Shown here piece after piece: positions 1 through 9,863 of a DNA stretch of 64,000 bases. Every line of letters starts with the position of its first letter. Position 1 is the first letter of the stretch. This DNA comes from Limnanthes douglasii subsp. nivea (lineage: Eukaryota; Streptophyta; Magnoliopsida; Brassicales; Limnanthaceae). A program made the position numbers and the translations under genes. Location of the stretch: NCBI GenBank assembly GCA_036936605.1, contig JAUPFV010000003.1, forward strand, positions 146,042,997-146,106,996, read 5' to 3'. The notes beneath the pieces were generated by a model. That model was not told the DNA's origin, searched no databases, and saw nothing but the letters and a program-made list of their open reading frames with translations.

Positions 1-1
1 T

Positions 2-124
2 CTAGATATAAACTCACTAGGCACAAACTTCATGATAGCAAATCCTCTTACAAAGGCGGGTTCGCCTAAGATTTTTGATGGACACACCATTAATATATGT
101 GTACTTGCTTTAGAGTATTGTTAG
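2..124 (+). pseudogene. 3' tail of a Ty1/copia RNase H domain
   Basis: The forward frame from base 2 to the TAG at 122-124 reads as the end of a copia polyprotein. The segment with NFMIANPLTKA resembles the conserved copia RNase H tail (typically ...MIADPLTKGL...). The gene enters from outside the window, so only about 40 codons are visible. The last part of this segment (from about base 78, GATGGACACACC) recurs at 1238, 27524 and 29790, where it is fused to gypsy sequence instead of to the copia reading frame. This copy therefore keeps the original context. Family assignment is from motif recognition on a short stretch. Confidence 0.55.
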
Positions 125-668
125 TTTATAATAGGATTGATATTTACAGCATTGTATACATAAAGTTTTATTGTAATGTATGTATATATATGTGGTTATA
201 TTTATCGATATATGTTCTTTATTAGATCTTCATTGGTAAGACTATTTAAGAGTAGATATGTACGATTACAAATCATATAACTCTTAAACTGCAGATCATA
301 ATTGGCATAGGTAATTGATTAATTATAATATTATGATTACTTTTGAACCCTATTATTCACATTACCAAAAAATATATTTAGTTATTTATTGTTTATTGAT
401 CTTGTATGGGGTTGTACCGTTTATCATTGAAATTAAATATATTATCGAGTAATATATGGTAGTTAAAGTGCACTGTTGGAATATTTATGGGTATGTTAAA
501 TATATATTTAGTCATTGTCATAAGATCCAATAATAAAAGTAATCTAATTAATTACTTTATATAATTAATTATGTATTAGACTTACCAGTGAAAAAACAGT
601 ATGAACTTATAAGTGTGGTATGTGGTAACCGGGTTGAATTGGACACTATAAATGATTGAGCCAAATTC
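125..668 (+). repeat. Copia 3' flank and LTR-like DNA, first copy
   Basis: AT-rich non-coding DNA following the copia tail. A TGTTGGAATATT stretch at 474 looks like the start of a copia LTR, but no purine tract precedes it and no matching CA end is clear. The same sequence recurs at about 1238-1850, 27530-28130 and 29795-30400. At about 655-669 it stops abruptly (GAGCCAAATTCAT) and joins the middle of a gypsy RNase H fragment. Compared with the intact tandem units in region 2 (28136 to 29219), about 1.1 kb is missing here, probably by recombination between adjacent units. Confidence 0.45.
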
Positions 669-1178
669 ATAAATAAGTAACTGGGAATCACTTACTAACC
701 GAACCCTTTTTGCTCCACATAATTGAGCTAATCTTAAACCAGCTATAACCGCTTCATCTTCTGATTCATTATTAGATACCCTGAAGCCAAAACATATAGC
801 TTGGTACATAGTATCACCATAATGGGAGGTTAAACAAATTCCAGCTCCCCATCCTATCGTACTAGACCCATTGTTTGTTCGGATTACCCACTCTTTTTTA
901 AAATTGTTTTCTCGAGCTTCTTCGTAGGGCCTTTTAATATGAAATTCTACCAGGAAATCAACTATAGCTTGAGCATTGATTGCAGTTAGAGGTGCAAAAT
1001 CAATATCATAGTCTTCAAGCTTGTCTGACCACTTAGTCATTCTTCTTGATATGTTAGCTTTTTGTAGAACATTCTTTGAAAGAAAAAGATGTCGAACTAT
1101 GATTGAATGTGCTTGAAAGTATGGCCTTATTTTCATGGCTGCTATCACCAATGTCAGGGCTAATATAGCTTGGTACAT
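669..1178 (-). pseudogene. Ty3/gypsy (Tat-type) RNase H / second RNase H fragment
   Basis: The reverse strand encodes the end of the retroviral-type RNase H and tether (LALTLVIAAMKIRPYFQAH, SRRMTKWS, INAQAIVDFLVEF) followed by the archaeal-type second RNase H (aRNH) typical of the Tat lineage (NNGSSTIGWGAGI, NNESEDEAVIAGLRLA, VSDSQLLIYE). The usual catalytic Asp of VDGSS is Asn here (TNNGSS), so the aRNH is probably inactive. The first five residues of the open frame, MYQAI, are not RNase H sequence. They come from a local copy of the aRNH itself, where MYQAICFGF occurs. The frame runs on to 582 through unrelated DNA because of the deletion at 655-669. Near-identical copies lie at 26917-27462 and 29183-29728. 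Confidence 0.8.
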
Positions 1179-2295
1179 AGTATCACCATAATGTGAGGTT
1201 AAACAAATTCCAGCTCCTCATCCTATGGCCTTATTTTGATGGACACACCATTAATATATGTGTACTTGCTTTAGAGTATTGTTAGTTTCACTAGGAGCTT
1301 TGTAATAGGATTGATATTTACAGCATTGTATACATAAAGTTTTATTGTAATGTATGCATATATATATGGTTATATTTATCGATATATACTCTTTATTGGA
1401 TCTTCATTGGTAAGACTATTTAAGAGTAGATATGTACGATTAGAAATCATATAACTCTTAAACTGCAGATCATAATTGGCATAAGTAATTGATTAATTAT
1501 AATATTATGATTACTGTTGCACCTTGTTGTTCACATTACCAGAAAAAATATATTTAGTTATTTATTGTTTATTGATCTTGTATGGGGTTGTACCGTTTAT
1601 CATTGAAATTAAATATATTATCGAGTAATATATGGTAGTTAAAGTGCACTGTTGGAATATTTATGGGTATGTTAAATATATATTTAGTCATTGTCATAAG
1701 ATAGTCCAATAATAAAAGTAATCTAATTAATTACTTTATATAATTAATTATGTATTAGACTTACCAGTGAAAAAACAGTATGAACTTATAAGTGTGGTAT
1801 GTGGTAACCGGGTTGAATTGGACACTATAAATGATTGAGCCAAATTCATGCGATTTTTTCAATACTTATTATAAACATATAATTAAAATCTTCTAAAATT
1901 ATATTGACTAAAATACTTTGTGACTAAATGCAATAGTAAATAATTTATAAATTGGGTGGATAACACCATTATTTAAATAGAAAATCAATACGGAAAATTT
2001 GACTTATTTTAATAGTATGTTTATATTTTTTTTGATTTTTTTTTTAAAAAAAACCCATAAAATCATGGCTGCTTAGTTGAAATTCAATAATTTTATCAAA
2101 TTTTACAATCAATATAAATTCTCCTCCAATTAGATTGAACTGATTTGTTTTTATTTTTGTATAAAGTTAAATTTCAACAAAAGAAAGTTCAATTTACTTA
2201 GAGAAAAATAAAAGGTTTTTTGGTTTCGAGAGGATAAAACAAAGTAGACTATAATAATTTGGAAAATGAATGTGACATTTGTAACCACCGGTAGG
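1179..2295. repeat. Composite repeat segment: gypsy filler, copia flank, AT-rich DNA
   Basis: Non-coding. It begins within a 64-bp copy (1163-1226) of the nearby aRNH segment at about 794-857, then a 13-bp copy of 1121-1133, then the copia 3' flank seen at 78-668, followed by AT-rich DNA to 2295. The same order and junctions occur in the region 2 tandem units (about 27446-28579 and 29712-30845), so the rearrangement predates the duplication. I see no gene. Confidence 0.7.
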
Positions 2296-2602
2296 CTTGA
2301 ACACAAGATTTACTTCACAAACGAGTACGAATCAGTTTAATTCTAAAAGCTGTTTGGCATGTGAAAAGAAAGTGTACAAAAGGAATGTGTGATTTTGTGA
2401 ATGGTAAGAATAAGAAAGCTGTAAAACTTAAAAAAAAAAGAAAAGAAGGGATTATGGCCTGAGAAAACTTAGTTAATCACCGGAATTAGTAATGTGTAAA
2501 CTTAGTTAATCACCGGAATTAGTAATGTGTATTGGAAAAATGATGATGTCTTTTTTTATATTAAAATAGCGACTTCTGTTAATCTCGTCTTTCGTATATG
2601 GT
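2296..2602. repeat. Repeat segment X with a 33-bp tandem duplication
   Basis: It starts CTTGAACACAAGATT and recurs at 26313, 28580 and 30846. At 2466-2531 a 33-bp stretch (start AAACTTAGTTAATCACC) is doubled. The copy at 30846 shares the doubling, while the copies at 26313 and 28580 have it once. After 2602 this copy and the one at 30846 run into the same unique DNA, whereas the other two run into gypsy sequence. Confidence 0.8.
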
Positions 2603-3158
2603 CAATTTTGTTTGTTTCGATTTGTATTTGCGATCATCCGTGATGAGTGACTATCGAATGCGAAACGAAACCAATAAACTTTTTGTTACACATTATCAAT
2701 TCAGATAACTAGCCGAATTTTTATCAGAACATTATGTTATTTTGTTTAGATAAAAGTAAAGCTATGATTGGAACTTCGATATGAAAGAAACTCGCAAAAA
2801 AAAAAAGTGGCAGATGAAGAAGACTAGTTTGCTTGGATGCCCTAGATTTCTTTTCGCTGCATCTAACTATTTCATCCTGAAAACTATGATTCTTAAGAAG
2901 AATAACAAAAGCCATAGAGAGTATAGGAGTTTTCTTTTGTTTATTATCCAGACAATGCTTTTCGTTAAGTACTAAAACGCATTTGGGGTCATCATGAAGT
3001 AAACATAAGTTTCATCAGGTTCCATCTGCCTAGCACTCAACACTGGGTACCTTCCGTAGAAGAAGATTGTTCCAGCTTTAATTGCATGCTTAATGCACTA
3101 TATTCCTTTTGAAATCCAGATTGATGGAGTTGGCCTTCTTCAAAATCTGTTGCAAAGC
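2603..3158. other. AT-rich spacer with a possible gene fragment
   Basis: Shared with 31152-31723. No confident gene. On the reverse strand between about 3165 and 2973 two overlapping frames look protein-like. One ends ...MEPDETYVYFMMTPNAF before a TAG at 2973-2975; the other contains SGFQKEYSALSMQLKLEQ. I recognise neither, and at most one can be real. Short forward and reverse frames at 2724-2975 look like chance. Confidence 0.4.
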
Positions 3159-3210
3159 ATCCCACATCGAAGTAACATAAGAAATATTATATAGTGAGGG
3201 GATATAAATA
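3159..3210 (+). promoter_or_regulatory. U1 snRNA promoter: USE and TATA box
   Basis: ATCCCACATCG at 3159-3169 matches the plant upstream sequence element (RTCCCACATCG). TATAAATA lies at 3203-3210. With U1 RNA starting at 3235, the USE is at -76/-66 and the TATA at -32. The USE-TATA gap of 33 nt is the spacing of Pol II-transcribed plant snRNA genes; Pol III types are about one helical turn closer. Confidence 0.92.
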
Positions 3211-3222
3211 AGGACCCTCTAG

Positions 3223-3397
<175 letters not shown>

Positions 3398-3404
3398 GAT
3401 ACGA

Positions 3405-3411
3405 AGTTCAA
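3405..3411 (+). terminator. snRNA 3' box of U1 copy 1
   Basis: AGTTCAA fits the AGTNNAA core of the plant snRNA 3'-end signal (CAN3-10AGTNNAA), a few bases after the U1 3' end. The region 2 copy reads AATTTCAA here, so the conserved G is lost. Confidence 0.65.
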
Positions 3412-3615
3412 AATGTGTGCAAGTGGAATCTAGATAGAAATATATATTGTCCAAGTGTTTGGGGCTACATGTCCAAAATGTGTGCAAGTGGAATCTAGAT
3501 AGAAATATATATTGTCCAGTGTTACATGTCCAAAATGTGTGCAAGTGGAATCTAGATAGTGTAGTTTTTCCTGCCTGTTTGCTAACCTGTCCAAATGTGT
3601 TCAAGTAAATCTTAG
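3409..3615. repeat. Minisatellite of about 60 bp directly after U1
   Basis: Units beginning CAAAATGTGTGCAAGTGG start at 3409, 3474 and 3531 (65- and 57-bp periods), with a worn fourth at about 3591. The first unit overlaps the U1 3' box, so this is probably a duplication of DNA just downstream of U1. Region 2 has one unit fewer (31975, 32040). The reverse open frame across it is a by-product of the repeat. Confidence 0.85.
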
Positions 3616-3739
3616 ATTTTGATTATTGTTTGGGTTTTAACATGTGCGTAGAAATAGAAAAACCCACATTTGTCAAAATCTCAAATCTTCTTTGAGATCA
3701 TCGCTGATTTCAGTTTTATTTAATACGTACGTGTAGGCA

Positions 3740-4075
3740 ATTAAAGTGTTGTTTTTACACAACGCAACCACAGACCACAGACCATTAAAGTGTTGTTTTT
3801 ACACAACGCAACCACAGACCAAATATTTGAACTCATAGATTTTTATTTAATATAAATCTAGAAAAGTTGTAAAAGTAAAGATAAGAAAGACTTTAAATGA
3901 TATAACGGAAGAAGACTTTAATGAATATATCGGACTGTAACAGCGACTGTTAAACTCAGAGAACTCATAGATTTTTATTAGTAAAGATAAGAAAGACTTT
4001 AAATGATATAACGGAAGAAGACTTTAATGAATATATCGGACTGTAACAGCGACTCTTAAACTCAGAGACTGTTAA
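3740..4075. repeat. Two local tandem duplications between U1 and U4
   Basis: A 44-bp unit (start ATTAAAGTGTTG) is repeated at 3740 and 3784. A longer unit (start GAACTCATAGATTTTTATT) is repeated at 3829 and 3961, the first copy carrying about 30 extra bases. Both are also present in region 2 (32249-32329 and 32338-32584), so they predate the large duplication. No gene is visible. Confidence 0.85.
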
Positions 4076-4078
4076 ATG

Positions 4079-4094
4079 TTAAACTCCGCAATTG
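4079..4094 (-). terminator. snRNA 3' box of U4 copy 1
   Basis: Reading the reverse strand from 4094, CA, seven bases, then AGTTTAA fits the plant snRNA 3' box (CAN3-10AGTNNAA), immediately after the end of U4. Confidence 0.65.
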
Positions 4095-4099
4095 TAGGT

Positions 4100-4249
4100 C
4101 TTTACCCAAAAAGGGAGCCCTTCCAGAAATTCTCGAAGGCCCGAGACAAGCTCAGGCCCAGGAGGGGGTTTGGAAATAGTTTTCAACCAGCAATTGACGC
4201 GCCTCAGTTAGTACCTCACTAGCTGCGTCATTGCCCCAAGCGCAAAGAC
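4100..4249 (-). ncRNA. U4: U4 small nuclear RNA gene, copy 1
   Basis: U4 snRNA base-pairs with U6 and holds it inactive until spliceosome activation. The reverse strand from 4249 begins GTCTTTGCGCTTGGGGCAAT (U6-pairing stem II), then the 5' stem-loop with the 15.5K kink-turn (GACGC...GTGAGG...CTGAGGCGCGTC), then TTGCTGGTTGAAAACTATTT (stem I side). It ends with the Sm site AATTTCTGG near 4125. Plant U4 is usually about 150 nt; the 3' end is placed by the 3' box at 4079-4094. USE and TATA are correctly spaced upstream, so expression is plausible. The first base is G where A is usual. An identical copy is at 32609-32758. In region 3 only the promoter and first few bases remain. Confidence 0.92.
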
Positions 4250-4274
4250 AATTTTTTCTCTCAGGCGAGGACAT

Positions 4275-4325
4275 ATTTTATACACTTCTTATGTTGATTA
4301 TGTTTCTAGCTTCCCGATGTGGGAT
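4275..4325 (-). promoter_or_regulatory. U4 snRNA promoter: USE and TATA box
   Basis: On the reverse strand ATCCCACATCG (4325-4315) is the plant USE and TATAAAAT (4282-4275) the TATA box. Relative to a start at 4249 they lie at -76/-66 and about -33, the same geometry as the U1 gene at 3235. The gap of 32 nt indicates Pol II. Confidence 0.92.
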
Positions 4326-4499
4326 TCGTGAACATATTTGTTTTCTATTCAAATAGTTTACTTTTTCTCACCGGCTCCTCTTAAATTAGATAATATAGCG
4401 TGAGATGAGATGTGTGTTCAACTATATATTTAGAAACTCTTTTATAGCTGTAATATTTTCAATTACTATTGTTGACATAAATAACATGATGAAAAATAT

Positions 4500-6110
4500 T
4501 TATACTATATAGTTAAGTACTACAGCAGCACCTAAAGCAACCCTCATTCCTTCAATAGCTTCCATGACGGCATTTATGACACGAGGGGAAGTCTCAAATA
4601 TATTTGGCCATACGTAGTTCAACAAATGGACCAAAGCATCCTCGCAACCCAGCCCTGCTACTCCTAAAGCCATGTGTTCAACAGCAGATGCTGCAGTTTG
4701 CCTATGAACCAGATCTCGGTCCATGAGGGCATCCTCGAGTAACGGAGTAACATCATAAATGTAATCCTTTCCCATTTCACCAATGTACTCAAACAGGAAG
4801 GACACGGATTTTAGAACACCACTCTGCACATTAAGCTCCGGGACACGGTACTCGTTCATCAGTGCTGGAAGAACAGTGAAAGGGGAACAGGTTTCTGCAA
4901 CAATGGCAATTGCTACTGTGGTGCAGACACGGTTTTGACGTTCCTGGACTTTGAGATTATTCAACAGAGTTGCCAAGACATCCTGTGGCCCGATAGCTTT
5001 GGCAATGTACCCGAATGTGTTAACGGTAGCTCGGCGTATTCCTTTCTTGTGAGCCTTGAGCATCTCAAGAAGCTCAAAACAGATTCTCATCCACTCTCTG
5101 GCTGGAACAAACTCAGCACCACGATCAGCAATCCTACCAACAAGATCGATACAATTTTCCTGAACCTTTTCATGCCTGTTCTTTAGAATTGGAGTCAACC
5201 TCGGAAGCAAGTCTTTAATAGGAGGAGTCATTTTTGTCATACCAATAACATTGACAATGGACTTGAGAGCTCCAAGGATTGATCCCAGAACTTCAGGATA
5301 CTCCTCTCCCAAATACTCATATAACACAACCCCAAGATGACCCATCAGTTGCTCCTCTCCACATTGCTTCATGACAACAGCAATCCTAGATATAAGATCT
5401 GCTGCCTGGTGTCTGACCTTGGCGCTCTTGTTATTCAATCTCCACTTTATGGTACCACAAATCTGGGGAAGGTAGGGCTTCACTCTCTGCCCAAGAGCAT
5501 TTACAACAGCCCCAAACCCATTAAGCATAACATTTGCATCATCACTGGTCTGCTCTTGGAAAGCATAGAGAATACCGTCAATCAGGAGCTCCTCCAGCCT
5601 AGAATCAATATCTGATGCACCCAAGTTTGCAATCACCTTCTCTATTGTTTCCATAACCATTCGTCTATATGGCTCACTCTCATCTTTAAGGTCTTCAACA
5701 ATCCTACCAACAATATCAGAAGCACCAACCTTGTTAGCTATCTCCACAGTAGTTTCCACAAGTTGCTTATAGTTTCTCCTATCCAGAGCCATCCTTCTGA
5801 CCCAGAAATTCTTGAAAAACTCAGGGAGACTGTCACTACGAATGTAATCAGCTTCCACACCCTCTGTACCCACACACTGCTTCACCACTTTGATCGCAAT
5901 CTTCTTCACTTCTTCATCTGGTGACTGGAACTCACGAATCAGAATAAACATGACTTCTTTTGTATAATAACTAGCATAAAGGGCATCTATCTATCAGAGG
6001 GATAATAAAACCAATTGCCTTCAAGAATGCAGCCAAGACCTTCCCACGATGTGACCTGATACCTTTCCATAATGGTTTCAGAACAGAGTCGAAGCTTTCA
6101 ATACCATAAG
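4500..6110 (-). pseudogene. SF3B1: SF3B1 fragment, copy 1 (C-terminal HEAT repeats, truncated)
   Basis: SF3B1 (SF3b155) is the HEAT-repeat scaffold of the U2 snRNP that clamps the branch-site duplex. This fragment covers about residues 719-1250 in human numbering, with strongly conserved stretches ([53 protein letters not shown]). It ends LNYIV-stop where the family continues with LQGLFHPARK and about 55 more residues. The upstream end (6110) breaks inside the coding region, so there is no start or promoter. A CTAT duplication at 5987-5994 shifts the frame near residue 759, leaving 483 codons open from the Met at 5951. The HEAT sequence itself is very little decayed, so truncation and copying look recent. 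Confidence 0.9.
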
Positions 6111-9100
6111 TCTACATTGTTAGTTATATGCTTATTCGAAAGTCTACATTGTTCGAGTCTGCACGGACTATCTACGTGTACTTGAGTTATCTTTTTATGT
6201 GATCGGTATTTTAGTGTGAAATTCAATATAAAAAAATGACAATCATTGGATTGAATCTAATATCTAAATCTTCAAACACCATATATTTCTAGTAGTTACC
6301 ATAAAAAATAATGGTAAACTTCTCCAATGGTAAGTATTAAGTTTGGGCATCGGCAAAAGATTTGCTAAAATAATAAATTACTCTACATGTGACTCATTTC
6401 TCTCTCACTAAGAGTATACCAACAACATGATCAAATGATACCAAATATAAATATAGCAACACTTGAATTTGGATGTGTCAAGACTTTGGAATAAGCCAAT
6501 TTTTTTTTTATGCTTTTGAATGCTTCATCGCACTCTAGATTCTAGTTGAACCGTCTGATCCAATTGAGGATTCAAAAGATGCAACACATTTGGCATAAGA
6601 TCTAAAGGTAAATTAATTTAATGTAGCAACGTTCTTGTGAGGATTTGTACCTGTTTGATATTATGTGGCGGTTTTATAGCCGTTAAACTTAACAATGATT
6701 TGGTTTTGCTTCAGTTCACATATCGCTGACTAAGTATCCTAAGAATTCCTTAAACACACTCCAGACATTCACTTTTATTGAATTAACTTTAGGTTGATTG
6801 CTCGAAGGTTTCCAAATAAATTAAAATTCTACCAATTGATGATTGTCTTCTTGGTTTTTTACCATCATCTCTTCGATGTATGCTTGAACGTTTCTCATGA
6901 TATGAGTATAAAATATCTTGTTCACCAGTCTTTGATACGTCACATTTGTATTTTTTTAAATATAATGACATTACCATGTATAAATTCAAACTTTATATAA
7001 TGATAAAAAATTATCTAGTTTTTATCATTCATATTGTAATTTGGTTGTACTTTCAATTTGCATCCATAAATTATAACATATTATTTTCCAAAAATGTTTT
7101 TTTACATGCTTTGTTGATATCGGTAAAATTCATGTACATTATTCATTTATCATTCTTATGTTTTACTAATAATAGTACATGATAAAAAGTTTTCATGATG
7201 TGGTAATCAGGTTTAGTCGATTGAACTAAGCTAGGATGGCTTGACTTTTTTTTATAGGAGAATAATGTAAATATTTGTTTTATCGGTTATATTTGTTGTT
7301 CATATATATTTTTAGCATGCTATTGAGTCTGGTATCCATGTAACATCATGCGCAAACCAAATAAAACCATATAAATTATTTGATAAAAAGGTTAGCAAAA
7401 TTGCTTATAGGATTTTGTGTAGGTGATGTCAAATGCAAATTATTTGTCTTATTAAATAGTTGCTTTTTTCACACATTCGTTCGATTTTACTATACGGACT
7501 TCATAAGATCGTCTATATCATCTAATACTATGAGGGCCCCGACTAAATTATATTTTCTATAAGTAAATGAAGTAGTGTAACACTATTTGACTATGTTTTG
7601 ATTAATGCAAATTACTTTGATCATTTTGTTGATGACATATATAAGAATTGATACACGGTATGTACAAAATTATACATCTAATTGAGCTATTGACATATAA
7701 AAATAAGTTATACGTTAAAAGATCATCTATCATTATGAAAATACATTGCACATTCTTTATGTACTTCTTTTGTCTCAAACCGACATCTAATTTTAGTTCG
7801 TTAAGCACTGAGTCTTGCCTTCACTGGCACTCGCCATGACTATCATGGATGGTGATAGCGATGTTATATCTATGATCTTATCATAAATATTATTGAATAT
7901 GATATTTACAAATCTGTTTGTAACACCGTCTCATGCGAAGAAGATTACATGCTCAAATGGCGTGTATGTGTGATGATTATAGTTGGGGGAGAAGAAGGTT
8001 GCAAGCACAAATAACGGTTAAACATAAAATAGAAGACACATGTCTCATGCGTAACACCGTCTATTGGATTGTTGTTATTCTACCGTTATAAGATTTTACT
8101 AAACCTTGGAGAATTAGCATGTGGACTATTGAGATGAGATCTAATGTTGGTTTAAATTACAACATGGGTTTTATTTTATACTTTTCCCAATGCCTTTTAT
8201 TCTTTTTAAAATTTATGTTTTCTTTTGATCTCTATTAGCAAAAACTTATTTTTGTTTTCTTATTTTCTTTTGATAAAAAATGGTCCATAATAATGTTGTG
8301 ACTATGGAATACTGATATATTAAGTGTCTACAATGGTTCCACCTTAAGTAAGGAACAATCACCAATAATCATTGTATAACCTCTCACGGTAGCTCCACTA
8401 GTTTCTCATTATAATTTAAAAAGTTCTAAAATCGAATTAGGTTAGGGATTTTTTTTAATCTTTGCATAATTTATTATGAAGAATATTTTCATAAACGTTT
8501 TCGGCGTCATGATTAAAAAAATCATACAAAATAAGTACATTATTATTGAGAAAGATTACGTTCATCAAATGCAAGTGAAATTGCAATTGCTACTGATTGT
8601 GGTAATTAAGATAGTTATGGACAGAGAGACTCCAATAAATTGTTTTGAGTACAAAACAATATTTTAAACATGGGTTTGATTGCTCATACATTCTGTGCTA
8701 CTGGAATTTTTTTCAATTATTTAGAATTTACCCTAGGTTCTGAACATGTAGAGGTGGTTGATTGCATCGACTATAACTATAAATATACAAAATATCTATT
8801 TTCTATGCGTGAGACATTAGAATTTGCCCAAACAAGATTTCCAAAATAGCTTCAATTTTATTAACTATTCTTACACAACCAATATAAAGTAATACTCGAT
8901 TCATAGAACTCTATAAAGACTTAGAAGATGAGTTTTGTGCTCGTGACTAGAGATCGAGAGACGTGAAGTCTGGCATGATATTCTTCTCTTGAGATAAATT
9001 AAGTGTATAAAAGTAAGTGTTTCTTTACTTATGTGGTTTTTCTGATGTATTTTTGTAGAATATAAAAGGCTGGACTTATTTTTTCTATTGAAGAACACAT

Positions 9101-9489
9101 GTGCATAATTGTAGATTGAGCACAACCGAGAAGAAAAACGTTCATACATTTTAGAGTGTAGCTGAATATGATAGAGAGAGTCATATCATAATATGGTGTG
9201 TGCCAATAATTTATGTTCATTGGGTATTGTCCCTCAGATGATAGGTTATTCATAGTAAAACCCTCAAGGGCCAATGTTATAATGAGTGAAACCGTTACAG
9301 CTCCAAAGTGAATAATGAAGGTCAGTTCGGTCATTTTCTTAGATTTCCGCAGTAACCCCGTCAAACTCAACAAAGACTTATCCAGAGAGATTAAAGATAC
9401 AACCCTTCTATACCCGTTACAAAATGTTATTATACGGAAATGAAGAATTGTATTGAGACCATAAATATTGCCTCAAAGAAGGACGTAAT
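6111..9489. other. AT-rich duplicated DNA upstream of SF3B1 copy 1
   Basis: No recognisable gene. It matches 34616-38557 in region 2 closely and 55804-59766 in region 3 loosely. The join at 6108-6121 carries a 14-bp filler (AAGTCTACATTGTT) identical to 6139-6152. At about 7921-7938 roughly 560 bp present in region 2 (36428-36996) are missing and replaced by about 15 bp built from two snippets of 8053-8066. A 114-codon reverse frame at 9029-9373 is unrecognised and not conserved at protein level in region 3. Confidence 0.7.
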
Positions 9490-9858
9490 TGATGAGTTTG
9501 GAAACTTCAACCACAACCTACTGCATAATCCAGACAAGGGTAATTTGGACAATAACACACCACTAAAAAATCCTGATAGGACAAAAGTAAAAACACGTTT
9601 TGACTAAGCTATTTACTAATCTACTTAAACAACTAATGAGTCCTTAAACTTAACCCAGTTTCATAACTTGACCCGTAAGCCCATGGATCATGGATTAAGA
9701 TTATAAATACCCTAACCACTCTCATTAATGAGGGTGATCAACATTTAATACTAGCACACTGCTTAATTATCTCAATACTATCCACGCTAAACACTAAACA
9801 CTTTAAACTTCACAAAAAACTTTACCAAACTACCCCCAGCCCAAAATAAACCAATCCA
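9490..9858 (+). mobile_element. Solo LTR of a Tat/Ogre-like element, copy 1
   Basis: A 369-bp sequence bounded by TGATGAG and CAATCCA, with a 5-bp target duplication GTAAT on both sides (9485-9489 and 9859-9863). It is homologous along its length to the LTR at 61602-61978, which has a primer-binding site attached. No internal sequence remains, so it arose by LTR-LTR recombination. The same insertion is at 38558-38926. In region 3 the site is empty near 59765-59775 (GACGTAATGGACATTG). Confidence 0.85.
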
Positions 9859-9863
9859 GTAAT

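Noticed and set aside
4935..5615. Forward ORFs of 83 and 92 codons inside SF3B1
   Set aside because: Antisense shadows of the conserved HEAT-repeat coding strand; present in every copy only because the fragment is.
9029..9373. A 114-codon reverse ORF repeated at 38097-38441 and partly at 59312-59557
   Set aside because: Recognisable in no family. Between regions the changes mostly alter amino acids and the region 3 copy is broken, so there is no sign of selection on protein.
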